From Methanocaldococcus lauensis (GTDB lineage Archaea; AGJL01; Methanococci; Methanococcales; Methanocaldococcaceae): a DNA stretch of 64,000 nt. Below are positions 8,102 to 17,638 of this stretch, piece after piece; position 1 is the first letter of the stretch; every line of letters begins with the position of its first letter. The notes below the pieces were generated by a model. That model saw only the letters and a list, made by a program, of their open reading frames with translations. It made no database searches and had not been told where the DNA came from. The stretch lies in NCBI GenBank assembly GCA_902827205.1, contig LR792634.1, forward strand, positions 1,364,001-1,428,000, in the 5' to 3' direction. The position numbers and the translations under genes are program-made.

Positions 8102-8935
8102 ATGAAGTGGGAGATTACTTTTAATGGAATTACCTATAGATGTATTAATTGTGCATACTGCTGTTCTTGTGAGGGATGGAGAATATATTTAAATTACTTC
8201 GATGTTTTAAAACTTAAAGATTACAAAGATTGTATAGAGAGATGCGAAGGAGAATTTAAATATAGACTAAAAATTAATGAAAGAGGATGTATTTTATTAA
8301 ATAATAATTTATGTAGAGTTCATTTAGAGAAAGGTTATGAGTTTAAACCTTTAATGTGTAAAATTTTTCCATTCAGTAGTATGGTAAAGTGGGATGGAAC
8401 TCCTTTGTTGATAATAAAACATTACTGCAAAGGAATTTGTAAGGGAGAAACTGATAAAAAAGTTATTAAAGAAGTAATTGAATATATAAAAGAACTTTAT
8501 TTTGATAATTTTGAAGAGATTATTGAAAACGGTATGGAACATAGTAGTAAAACATTACTATATAAAGATTTTAAAATTAGTTGGGAAGAGAGGGAAGAGT
8601 TTGGTAGATATATTTTTAGTAGTAAAAATTTTGATGAAATGTTTGAAAGATGCAAAGAAATTTTTGGTAACAATATAAAATTAATAGATGTTGAACTTTT
8701 TGAATCTATAAAAAACAACATTGCAAAATACCATAATCAAGAAAATGAGGAGGAAATTATAAGATACCTATTAGAGTTAAATAGGAGAGAGCATTTTAGA
8801 AAGATTCCATTTTATGAAGAAGTAGAAAAATTATTAAAAATATCTAAATATCTCTCTAAATTTAAAAATGTATTAAGAGCTGAAAGTAATATTGATAAAA
8901 AATTATTTATAGATAAAAAGATTAACATACATTAA
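8102..8935 (+). CDS. YkgJ-type CxxCxxCC cluster protein
   Basis: About 277 residues. The N-terminus has CINCAYCCSCEGWRIYL, matching the CxxCxxCC cysteine cluster of the zinc/iron-chelating YkgJ family. Additional cysteines lie at GCILLNNNLCRVH and KPLMCKIFPF (about residues 60-90), which is the full family pattern. The C-terminal half is helical with no recognised domain. I use the ATG at 8102 rather than the GTG at 8093, because AGTGA just upstream is a suitable ribosome binding site. The molecular function of this family is not established. Confidence 0.82.
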   Translation: MKWEITFNGITYRCINCAYCCSCEGWRIYLNYFDVLKLKDYKDCIERCEGEFKYRLKINERGCILLNNNLCRVHLEKGYEFKPLMCKIFPFSSMVKWDGTPLLIIKHYCKGICKGETDKKVIKEVIEYIKELYFDNFEEIIENGMEHSSKTLLYKDFKISWEEREEFGRYIFSSKNFDEMFERCKEIFGNNIKLIDVELFESIKNNIAKYHNQENEEEIIRYLLELNRREHFRKIPFYEEVEKLLKISKYLSKFKNVLRAESNIDKKLFIDKKINIH

Positions 8936-8975
8936 CTAAAACTAATAATTAAATTTTAAAAATGTGGGGAATAGT

Positions 8976-9953
8976 ATGGATACACACACTAAAGAATTTC
9001 CAAGAGTTAGAGCATTAGAAGCTACAACATACCTTTTAAAATGTTATAGAGAATTATTTGAAGGAGATTTACTAAAAGCATTATATTACATTGATAGAGC
9101 CTTAGAATTAGAGCCTGATTTTAGATTAGCTTTATTTTTGAAAGGATTGATACTAAACGCTATTGGTGAAATTAACAAAGCAATTGATACTTTTGAGAAA
9201 TTAGTAAATTATGGTTCTAAGAACCCAATTGTTTGGGTATTTCTTGGACAATCTTATGGTTTGTTGGGAAGATGTGATAAAGCCTTTTCTTGTTACAAAA
9301 ACGCTTTAGGTACTGAAAATAAATTTCTTGCAGCATTTTTGTTAAAACTTATTTGCACAGAATTCTTAGGAGACTATGAAGAAGCATTAAAATCTTGTGA
9401 TGAGTTATTAACTTATGCGCCAAGATTTGTTCCAATATGGGTTAAAAAAGCAGATATTTTAAGAAAATTAGGAAAGTATGATGATGCATTACTATGCTTG
9501 AAAAAAGCATTAGAGCTAAAACCAAATGACAAAAACGCTTTATATTTAATGGGTGTGTTATTAAAGAGAATGGGTAAATTTAAAGAATCTCTTGAATGTT
9601 TTAAAAAATTAATAGATGAATTAGGAGTTAGATTGTTAGACGCTATTAGACACGCTGTATCTGTAGCATTGATTGTTGGTGACTTAGAAACTGCTGAAAG
9701 ATACATAAAAATGGGATTAGATATTAGAGAGGATGATGTATATTTATGGTATTACAAAGGAGAATTGTATGAAAGATTAGGAAAGTCAGATGAAGCATTA
9801 AAATACTATAAAAAAGCTCTTAGCCTTTATCCATATCGTGTAGATATATTATTAAGCATTGCAAGGATATATGAAAGATTAGGAGATGTAAAAAAAGCTG
9901 TAGAATATTACAACAAAGCAATTGAGTGTAGAGATAGGAGTATTGAAAAATAA
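8976..9953 (+). CDS. TPR repeat protein
   Basis: A soluble protein of about 325 residues made largely of tetratricopeptide repeats. At least seven TPR-like units can be seen, for example the blocks around ALYYIDRALELEPDFRLA, DDALLCLKKALELKPND and DEALKYYKKALSLYPYRVD. There is no signal peptide or membrane segment. Such proteins are protein-interaction scaffolds, and the partner is unknown. The ATG at 8976 is favoured over the GTG at 8964 because GGGGA lies between them. It follows the CxxCxxCC gene by 40 bases, so the two may be co-transcribed. Confidence 0.9.
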   Translation: MDTHTKEFPRVRALEATTYLLKCYRELFEGDLLKALYYIDRALELEPDFRLALFLKGLILNAIGEINKAIDTFEKLVNYGSKNPIVWVFLGQSYGLLGRCDKAFSCYKNALGTENKFLAAFLLKLICTEFLGDYEEALKSCDELLTYAPRFVPIWVKKADILRKLGKYDDALLCLKKALELKPNDKNALYLMGVLLKRMGKFKESLECFKKLIDELGVRLLDAIRHAVSVALIVGDLETAERYIKMGLDIREDDVYLWYYKGELYERLGKSDEALKYYKKALSLYPYRVDILLSIARIYERLGDVKKAVEYYNKAIECRDRSIEK

Positions 9954-10067
9954 CACACTATTAAAATATGAAAATAATAAAATTACTATCTATTCTTTTG
10001 TTGATTTCTATCTCTAAACAGATAATTTAATCTTTCTAAGTTTCAAACGTAATTTGTTGAAGTATAG

Positions 10068-11004
10068 GTGAAAATAATGAAATTTTATAATCGAGAGGAA
10101 GAAGTAAATTTTTTAAAAAATTATTGTTTATTAGAGCCTAATTCAATATTGTTTGTTTATGGGCCAAAATCTTCTGGCAAAACGACAGTAATGCTTAGGG
10201 TTATAGAGGAACTATCTAAAAGGGAGGATATAATATTTTTTTATTATGATTTAAGGAGATATGCCACTCCTACAAAGGAAGAATTTTAAAAATATTTTTT
10301 GAAAAAGGAGATAAGAAATATCTTTTAAATAGATTTGACTTTAATAATTTATCTTTAAATGATGTTTTTGATAAAATTTATGAGGGCATTGAAACTGTTA
10401 TAAAAGATGGTAAAAAACCAATTTTAATAATAGATGATTAAATGAGTTATTTAATCTATTTGTCCATTTAACAAAAGTTAGACATCTCTGCCACGTTATA
10501 TGCTTAACCTCTGACACTCTATTCATTGAAGAGATTTATAAGAACTCTACATTGGAAAATACTTCTGAATATTTCTTAATTGATTGGTTAAATAAAGAAA
10601 CTATAAGAAATATATTGAAAGAAGAAGGTTTTAGTGAAGAAGAGATAAATTACGCTATAAATTATTTATCATTACCTTATGAAATTGCACAGTTAATAAA
10701 CAATAAAAAATTAGGTTTATCTGTTAAAGAAGCAATAAAACAGTGGATTAATATTGAGAGAGATAAGATTTTGTATTTAATATCTACTTAAAAGGAATTT
10801 GAGATTGAAAATTTAAAAAAAGCTTTAGCTTTGAAATTATTTGAAGATAAAATAAAAGTTGATATCAAAGAGATAATAAAAAACAATCTTATGGATGAGG
10901 TTAAATTTTTGATAAAAAATGAAATTTTATTTTATGATGTTATTAATGATATTATTAAACCAACTTCAATAAAAAAATGGTATGCGATAAAGGAAATAAT
11001 CTAA
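10068..11004 (+). pseudogene. Decayed archaeal ATPase (AAA/STAND-like) gene
   Basis: The first part encodes FYNREEEVNFLKNY and a Walker A loop (YGPKSSGKTTVM), typical of the archaeal ATPase family common in methanococci. The frame breaks after EEF at about 10286. It continues in the next frame to a Walker-B-like PILIIDD, breaks again at about 10438, and runs on to 11004 with one in-frame stop at 10789-10791. The three pieces join into one plausible protein of about 310 residues, so this is a single gene with two one-base losses and one nonsense mutation. It lies directly upstream of the restriction-modification operon. Confidence 0.85.
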
Positions 11005-11078
11005 AAAAGGAATAGTATGCAAAATAAAAATTCTTTAATTTTTATATTTTTGTCTTTTTAATTTTACTAACCATAAGG

Positions 11079-11129
11079 TTTATATAGGAAGAAATGAAAT
11101 AGGTAGAGTAAATTAAAAATATCTACCTA
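11079..11129 (+). promoter_or_regulatory. hsdM promoter with 8-bp inverted repeat (possible operator)
   Basis: A good TATA box, TTTATATA (11079-11086), is followed by TAGGTAGA (11100-11107) and its exact reverse complement TCTACCTA (11122-11129), separated by 14 bases. The predicted start site, about 25 bases after the TATA box, falls at or in the first arm. The repeat could therefore act as a repressor operator or as a 5'-leader hairpin. The GGTGAT ribosome binding site of hsdM follows directly. Confidence 0.5.
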
Positions 11130-11145
11130 ATTGTTGGTGATATTA

Positions 11146-12873
11146 ATGCTTTTAGAATTCGTAGATTTAGATAATTGGGTTAAAAAAAGAGGAAGTATAT
11201 TGTTTAATAAATTTAAATATGAACCATTTACCTTAGAAGAAGCAGATAAAGTTTTAAAAGAAGCTGGGATAGAAGCAGAGAATACAAAAGAACTTTTATC
11301 CATATTGAAAAGAAAAGGGATAGTTATTGCAAAGAAAGACCCTAAAGATAGAAGAAAAAGATTATATCAGTTTATTAAGTCAGCAAAGAAACCAACAAAA
11401 GATGATTTAATTAGAAATTTGAAATATTGTGCAGATTTAATTAGAACAAGTGTAGATTATAAAGTATTATTAGTATTTTTATTTTACAAGGCAGTCAGTG
11501 ATAAATATCTTTCATTAGTTGAAAAATTTGTTAAAGATGGATACTCTAAAACGCAGGCTTATCTAATGGCAAATAGGAGTTATTTAAAGCTCTATGATGA
11601 AGATGAAGGAAAATTGTATGTTTGGCATGAAGTTGTAAAAAGCAGGGAAACAATAATGGAATTAGCAAATGCATTATACAAGATAGCAAATCTTAACGAT
11701 AACCTTAAAGATTTATCTAAGTTAGTTGAGGTTTTGGGACTTATTGGGTTTATTAATGAGGACAATATGCATATTTTGGAGGAGTTGGTTAGAGTATATA
11801 ATGAGATGGACTTTTCAGAGATTGACTATGATGCTATTGGAGATGCATATCAATGGATATTATCGTATTTTGCTCCTCAAAAGTGTAAAGAGGGGGAGGT
11901 TTATACACCAGTTGAGGTAGTTAGGTTGATAGTGAATTTGTTGGATATTGAGGAAGATGCTGAGGTTTTAGACCCTGCCTGTGGTAGTGGAACTATGTTA
12001 ATTGAATCTTATAGGTATGTTAAAGATAATTATGGAGGTGAGGTTTATCTCTATGGGCAAGAGAGAAATGAAATTATGGCAATTTTGGCAAAGTTGAATT
12101 TGATATTACATGGGATTGATAGTGAAGGCTACGAGATTTATGTGGGGGATAGTTTAAAAAACCCAAAGTTTGGAGAGGTTGATTATACTATTGCTAACCC
12201 TCCATGGAATTTAGACGGCTATAATGAGAATGTGTTAAAGGAAAATCCGGAGGTTAGAAAGATTTATAATACCTTTGTTAGAGGTGGCTACCCTCCTAAA
12301 CAATCAGCAGATTGGGCTTGGGTTCAATTGATGATATATTTTGCAAGGAAAAAGGCAGGAATTGTTTTAGATAATGGGGCATTATTTAGAGGGGGAAAAG
12401 AGAAAAAGATAAGGAAGGAAATTGTTGATAAAGATTTAATTGAGGCAATTATTCTATTACCTGAAAAGTTGTTTTATAATGTTACTGCTCCAGGAATTGT
12501 AATGATTCTAAACAAAAATAAGCCAGAAGAAAGAAAGGGAAAGATTTTATTTATAAATGCATCTTTGGAGTTTGAAAAGCATCCAGATGTTAGGAGATTG
12601 AATAGATTAGGTGAGGAGAATATTGATAAAATTGTTGAAGTTTATGAAAATTGGGAGGATGTTGAAGGATTTAGTAGGGTTGTTGATTTAGAAGAAATTA
12701 GGAAGAATGATTACAATTTAAATGTAAGTTTATATGTATTCCCTAAGATTGAAGAAGAAGAGATAGACATTGAAGAGGTGTTTAAAGAATTAAAAGATAT
12801 TGAGAAAGAGGAAAAAGAGGCTGTTAATGAAGTTATGGGATATGTTGAAGAGATTTTAAAAATCTATAATTAA
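11146..12873 (+). CDS. hsdM: Type I restriction-modification methyltransferase subunit HsdM
   Basis: This is the N6-adenine methyltransferase subunit of a type I R-M system (about 575 residues). The SAM-binding motif DPACGSGT lies at about residues 276-283 and the catalytic NPPW at about 351-354. CKEGEVYTPVEVVRL before motif I is typical of HsdM. The first 80 or so residues look like a winged-helix DNA-binding domain (EADKVLKEAG, then ELLSILKRKGIVIAKKDPKDRRKRLY), which ordinary HsdM proteins lack. I choose the ATG at 11146 behind GGTGAT. hsdS follows after 19 bases. Confidence 0.95.
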   Translation: MLLEFVDLDNWVKKRGSILFNKFKYEPFTLEEADKVLKEAGIEAENTKELLSILKRKGIVIAKKDPKDRRKRLYQFIKSAKKPTKDDLIRNLKYCADLIRTSVDYKVLLVFLFYKAVSDKYLSLVEKFVKDGYSKTQAYLMANRSYLKLYDEDEGKLYVWHEVVKSRETIMELANALYKIANLNDNLKDLSKLVEVLGLIGFINEDNMHILEELVRVYNEMDFSEIDYDAIGDAYQWILSYFAPQKCKEGEVYTPVEVVRLIVNLLDIEEDAEVLDPACGSGTMLIESYRYVKDNYGGEVYLYGQERNEIMAILAKLNLILHGIDSEGYEIYVGDSLKNPKFGEVDYTIANPPWNLDGYNENVLKENPEVRKIYNTFVRGGYPPKQSADWAWVQLMIYFARKKAGIVLDNGALFRGGKEKKIRKEIVDKDLIEAIILLPEKLFYNVTAPGIVMILNKNKPEERKGKILFINASLEFEKHPDVRRLNRLGEENIDKIVEVYENWEDVEGFSRVVDLEEIRKNDYNLNVSLYVFPKIEEEEIDIEEVFKELKDIEKEEKEAVNEVMGYVEEILKIYN

Positions 12874-12892
12874 ATTATTTTGAGGGATTTTT

Positions 12893-14164
12893 ATGGAATT
12901 TTATAAAGAAACAAGATTTAAAAATTCAGAGATTGGGGAAGTTCCAGAGGATTGGGAGGTTGTTAGGCTTATTGATGTTGCAGAATATATTAATGGGTAT
13001 GCATTTAGCCCCAAAGATTGGAAAGATAAAGGACTTCCAATAATTCGGATCCAAAATCTTAACGATCCAAAAGCTGAATTTAACTATTTTGATGGAGTAA
13101 TTGATAATAAGTATATTGTAGAAAATGGGGATATATTATTTTCTTGGTCTGCAAGCATAGGAGTTTATATTTGGAATAGGGGTAGAGCAGTTTTAAATCA
13201 ACATATATTTAAAGTTGTGCCAAAGAATAATGTTGATAGGCTTTTTCTTTATTATACTTTGTTTTTAGCAATAGAGCAATTAAAAAATAGGGTTCACGGC
13301 TCCACGATGAAACATTTCAAGAGAAGTGAATTAAATACTACATTTATTCCACTCCCACCCCTCGAAGAACAGAAAAAAATTGCAGAAGTTTTAAGTAATA
13401 CAGATAAAGCAATTCAAAAAGTTGATGAGAGTATTGAAAAATTTGAAAAGTTAAAAAAGGGCTTAATGAATATTTTACTTAATGGAAAAGTAAGGATTAA
13501 GGTTGAAAATGGTAAAATTTATTTCTATAAAGAAACAAGATTTAAAAATTCTGAGGTTGGGGAAGTTCCAGAGGATTGGGAGGTTGTTAGGCTTGGTGAT
13601 GTTGCTAAGCTCGAAAGTGGCGGAACTCCAAAAAGGCAAAAACCAGAGTATTGGGAGAATGGAACTATACCATGGGTAAAATCTGGAGAGCTTAATGATG
13701 GGATAATTTATGACACCAAAGAAAAGATAACAGAATTAGGATTGAAAAATTCAAGTGCTAAAATTTTCACAAAAGGAACACTACTCATAGCTTTGTATGG
13801 TGCTACTGTTGGTAAAACTGGTATATTGGGTATTGATGCGTCAACAAATCAAGCAGTTTGTGCAATTCTTCCAAAGTCTTCTAATACTTTTGATTCAAGA
13901 TTTTTACAGTACAGCCTTATTTTCCTGAGAGAAAAACTAATAGCTCAAAGCAGTGGAGGAGCTCAACCAAATATCTATTTATATGTTTTGAAAGATTTTA
14001 AAATCCCACTCCCACCAATTGAAGAACAACAAAAAATTGTTGAAATATTAAGTAAAATAGACAAAGTTATACAATTAAAAAAAGAGAAAAAAGAAAAACT
14101 AGAAAAGATAAAAAAATACTTTATGGACAATCTTTTAACTGGTAAAGTTAGGATAAAACTATGA
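12893..14164 (+). CDS. hsdS: Type I restriction-modification specificity subunit HsdS
   Basis: HsdS (423 residues) holds the two target recognition domains that read the two halves of the bipartite site. Each half begins with the same unit, ETRFKNSE(I/V)GEVPEDWEVVRL, at about residues 5 and 215. Each ends with a PLPP(L/I)EEQ(K/Q)KI motif followed by a coiled-coil spacer. The two variable domains between them differ, so the recognised sequence should be asymmetric. The repeated units are almost identical at DNA level, which could allow domain swapping or loss. Confidence 0.95.
   Translation: MEFYKETRFKNSEIGEVPEDWEVVRLIDVAEYINGYAFSPKDWKDKGLPIIRIQNLNDPKAEFNYFDGVIDNKYIVENGDILFSWSASIGVYIWNRGRAVLNQHIFKVVPKNNVDRLFLYYTLFLAIEQLKNRVHGSTMKHFKRSELNTTFIPLPPLEEQKKIAEVLSNTDKAIQKVDESIEKFEKLKKGLMNILLNGKVRIKVENGKIYFYKETRFKNSEVGEVPEDWEVVRLGDVAKLESGGTPKRQKPEYWENGTIPWVKSGELNDGIIYDTKEKITELGLKNSSAKIFTKGTLLIALYGATVGKTGILGIDASTNQAVCAILPKSSNTFDSRFLQYSLIFLREKLIAQSSGGAQPNIYLYVLKDFKIPLPPIEEQQKIVEILSKIDKVIQLKKEKKEKLEKIKKYFMDNLLTGKVRIKL
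12902..12970 (+). repeat. Direct repeat copy 1 inside hsdS
   Basis: This 69-bp segment is repeated at 13526-13594 with two mismatches. The copies lie at the beginnings of the two halves of hsdS. The distance between them is 624 bases, exactly 208 codons, so recombination between copies would leave an in-frame half-length HsdS. Confidence 0.9.
13526..13594 (+). repeat. Direct repeat copy 2 inside hsdS
   Basis: This is the second copy of the 69-bp unit at 12902-12970, with 67 of 69 positions identical by eye. It encodes the start of the second recognition half of HsdS. Its high DNA identity compared with the diverged variable domains suggests recent duplication or gene conversion. Confidence 0.9.
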
Positions 14165-14254
14165 AAAAGCATAAAATACTCAAGAAATAAAAAGATTAAA
14201 AAAAGTGGGGGAGTAAATATAACTCTTTAAGAATAAAACAAAGTGGGGATTATT

Positions 14255-17200
14255 ATGATAAGGAAGGAAGATTTAGATGTTGAGAATATAAAAGAAAACC
14301 TCCAAAAAATTGGATGGGAAGATGGAAAGAAATACATTAACTTTAAGGAGTATCAACTAATTCCTGACTATTATCTACCAAACTTTTTTGAGGAAAAATT
14401 TAAAGAGATAAATAAAGCCCTACTAAGTGATTTAACTCCAAAGGAAGTTAGAGAAGTTATTGACTATATAAAAAATGAACTTAATAATGCAGATGAAATA
14501 AAAATTTTGGATTACTTAAAATATGGAGTTGAGGTTGTAGTTAAAAAAAGTGAAAAAAGAAAATTTAAACTTATTGACTATAAAAATATAGAAAAAAACA
14601 CATTTTTCTATTTATGTGAAGCAGAATTTAAAGGAAATCCAAAAAATTCAAGACCTGATATAACTTTATTCATTAATGGAATTCCTATTGTAATTATAGA
14701 GGCAAAACCTACAATGAAAATTAACTCTCACTTAGAGGGAATTAATCAAATAAGAAGATATGAAAAATATAGCCCAAATTTATTTAGATTTGTTCAATTT
14801 GCAATATCTTATGGTGAAGAGCAGTTATACACTCCAACAATGCCAAACTGGTTTAAAGAAAACTTTTATCTACCAAAATACTACTGGAAAGTTAAAGAAA
14901 AAATAAATGGAAAAATCAAAACCATAAACAACATTTTTTACATTATAAATCCTAATGTATTGTTAGAGATGATAAAATACTTTATATTTTACAGAAAAGA
15001 GGAAAATAGTAAAACAAAAACAGTGAGTAAAATTATTGCAAGATACAACCAATATTTTGCTACAAAAAAGGCAATGAAAAGAATAGAGGATTATTTAAGT
15101 GGAGATAATAAAAATAAAGGTTTAGTATGGCATTGGCAGGGTAGTGGAAAAACATACACTATGTTTTTCATAGCAAATTATTTCTTAGATAAATATTTCT
15201 CAGAAAATCCTGTTATTTTTTTTATAGTTGATAGAGTTGATTTAGAAAAACAGAGTAAAGAGTTTTATGAAGCAATCCAAGAAAAAAAATTTAAAAACCT
15301 ATTAAAAAGAATTGAAAACCTCGATAATCTATATGAAGTTATAAAAAATATAAAAATGAGCGAATTGAGTAATAAAGTCATTGTTAGAGGTATTTATACA
15401 ACAACTATTCAAAAATTTCTACGAGAAAGGAATAAAAAAGAAAAGAAAAAAGTTAAAAAAGAAGAAGATGAGATAAAGGGCTTATGCCATCTTTTAATAA
15501 AATTAGGTGAGGAATATTTAAACTATTTAAAAGAAGAAAATACTGAAGAGTATAAAAAACATATAGAAAACTTAAATAAATTGGAAGATGAGGAAAAGGA
15601 TAGATATTTAATAGAATTAGGGAGTATTAAAAAGAAACATATCTTAATATTGATAGATGAAGCTCACAGGACTCAATACGGAACCTTAGGAAGTATGAGA
15701 AAAATGACATTTCCAAATGCCATAACCTTTGGATTTACTGGAACTCCTGTATTTAATAATGAAAAAAACACATTTTCAGAGTTTTCATATCCACAAGAAG
15801 GAGAGTTTTATTTAGATGTGTATTTTATAAAGGACTCTATAAAAGACAAATTTACACTACCATTAACTTATCAAATTGTAAAAGAGGGCGATATTAAAAC
15901 TGAAGGAATACAAATAGCATTGGATGAAGAAGATATAAAAGAATTTATTGATGAGTGGATTAAAAGAGGAGAAGATATTGATTTATTTGACAGAAAAAAA
16001 GTTCCAAAGTATATAAACAAGTCAAAAACAATTTTATTAAACCCAGAAAGAATTGATAAAGTTGCAAAATATATTGTTGATAGAATAGAGGAAGATACTG
16101 AAAACTTTAAATTTAAGGCAATGGTTGTAGCGGTTAATAGATTAGGATGCGTGAGATTTAAAAAGGCACTTGATAAATATTTAAAAGAAAGATTTGGAGA
16201 TGAAGCAGAAAAATGGGCTGAAATAGTGATGACTTATCATCACAATGAAGAAGAGAAAGAGATTATTGAATACATGGAAAAACTTAAAAAAGAAAAAAAT
16301 TCTAATGATTTTAATGAGATTAACCAAATTATTAGAGAAGAGTTCTTAAATTCAGAAAATCCGAAGATTTTAATAGTAACAGATATGCTTTTAACTGGAT
16401 TTGATGCTCCACGATTAAAAGTTATGTATTTAGATAAACCACTATATGGACACAGACTGCTACAAGCAATAGCAAGGACAAATAGACCCTATAAGGATAA
16501 AGAATTTGGTCTAATTGTTGATTCTGTGGGATTATTTAAAGTTTTAACAGAAACAATGGCATTATACAATATGATTGCAGAGGAAGAGATTAGAGAGGAC
16601 TTTAAAAACAATTTAATAACTTCAATTGATGATATTTTCCAAGAATTTGAGTTAAAAATGGATAAAGTTAAAAAATCTCTAAAAAATTTAAAAATAAACG
16701 ATGATGATTTAAGTATAGATATTAATGCTCTAAAAATATTAACGAAAAATAAAGATTTCGATAAGAAACAATTAGTAGAAAAGTTAGATTTAATTGCATT
16801 TTATGCAGAAGATGGAAATGCTGAAATTTTAAAACTTATAAACGATATAAACGCAGTAATTAAACTTTATAAATCATTAGGCTCATATCCACAAAAAATT
16901 TTTTACGTTGAGGATATTGAACTCTTATCCTTTATATATGCATATTTAATGAAAAAATTAAAGCCAAAGAGAAAATCTAACAGGAAATTTTGGGAAGAAT
17001 TAATAATTTTTATACATAATAAAATGCTTGTCGATGAATTGAATGTGATAGAAGAGATAAATCTTAACCCTAACGACTTAGATAAAATTTTAAAAGGGAA
17101 TGTTAAGAATAGAGAAATAAAAAGAGCTGTAGCCAATTACTACTTTATTTTGAGGAACAGTATTTTAGATAAGCAACACGACCCAATATATAAGGAAATC

Positions 17201-17638
17201 TTGGAAAGATTAGAAAAACTAAGAAGAGATTGGGTTTTAAAAAAAATTGATAATAAAATATATCTAAATGCTATAAAAAACCTCATAGAATTAAAGAAAA
17301 ATTATGATAAGAGGATAAAAGGAAAATCATCAATCGAAAGGATAAAAGAATCAATAAGTGCGTATATTGGAAATAATATATTAAAAAACCAGAATATTAA
17401 TTTAAATTTAAAAAATACTGAAAAGTTAATCATAAAAATACAAAATTTAAATAAAATGTCAAAATTGCAAAGAAAAAAGTTTAAAAAAGAGTTATCTTAT
17501 GCATTGCTTGAAGATTTATTAAAGGAATTAGAAGGAAAAATTAAAGATGAAGAAGCTAAGAAGGTAGCAGAAATTTCTGATAAACTTATTAATGAATTTA
17601 TTTTAAAGGAGTTATGGGGAGATGAGTATGAAAGTTAA
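14255..17638 (+). CDS. hsdR: Type I restriction-modification endonuclease/translocase subunit HsdR
   Basis: HsdR (about 1127 residues) translocates DNA using ATP and cuts it when sites are unmethylated. The N-terminal nuclease core shows RPDITLF and IVIIEAKP, the D and ExK of the PD-(D/E)xK motif, at about residues 133-152. The motor carries Walker A HWQGSGKT (about 292-299), LIDEAHRTQYG (about 466), FTGTP, LTGFDAP and QAIARTNRP. All key motifs are intact, so the enzyme looks functional. The ATG at 14255 follows GGGGAT; the GTG at 14243 lies in that site. The lysine-rich C-terminal third is helical. Confidence 0.96.
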   Translation: MIRKEDLDVENIKENLQKIGWEDGKKYINFKEYQLIPDYYLPNFFEEKFKEINKALLSDLTPKEVREVIDYIKNELNNADEIKILDYLKYGVEVVVKKSEKRKFKLIDYKNIEKNTFFYLCEAEFKGNPKNSRPDITLFINGIPIVIIEAKPTMKINSHLEGINQIRRYEKYSPNLFRFVQFAISYGEEQLYTPTMPNWFKENFYLPKYYWKVKEKINGKIKTINNIFYIINPNVLLEMIKYFIFYRKEENSKTKTVSKIIARYNQYFATKKAMKRIEDYLSGDNKNKGLVWHWQGSGKTYTMFFIANYFLDKYFSENPVIFFIVDRVDLEKQSKEFYEAIQEKKFKNLLKRIENLDNLYEVIKNIKMSELSNKVIVRGIYTTTIQKFLRERNKKEKKKVKKEEDEIKGLCHLLIKLGEEYLNYLKEENTEEYKKHIENLNKLEDEEKDRYLIELGSIKKKHILILIDEAHRTQYGTLGSMRKMTFPNAITFGFTGTPVFNNEKNTFSEFSYPQEGEFYLDVYFIKDSIKDKFTLPLTYQIVKEGDIKTEGIQIALDEEDIKEFIDEWIKRGEDIDLFDRKKVPKYINKSKTILLNPERIDKVAKYIVDRIEEDTENFKFKAMVVAVNRLGCVRFKKALDKYLKERFGDEAEKWAEIVMTYHHNEEEKEIIEYMEKLKKEKNSNDFNEINQIIREEFLNSENPKILIVTDMLLTGFDAPRLKVMYLDKPLYGHRLLQAIARTNRPYKDKEFGLIVDSVGLFKVLTETMALYNMIAEEEIREDFKNNLITSIDDIFQEFELKMDKVKKSLKNLKINDDDLSIDINALKILTKNKDFDKKQLVEKLDLIAFYAEDGNAEILKLINDINAVIKLYKSLGSYPQKIFYVEDIELLSFIYAYLMKKLKPKRKSNRKFWEELIIFIHNKMLVDELNVIEEINLNPNDLDKILKGNVKNREIKRAVANYYFILRNSILDKQHDPIYKEILERLEKLRRDWVLKKIDNKIYLNAIKNLIELKKNYDKRIKGKSSIERIKESISAYIGNNILKNQNINLNLKNTEKLIIKIQNLNKMSKLQRKKFKKELSYALLEDLLKELEGKIKDEEAKKVAEISDKLINEFILKELWGDEYES

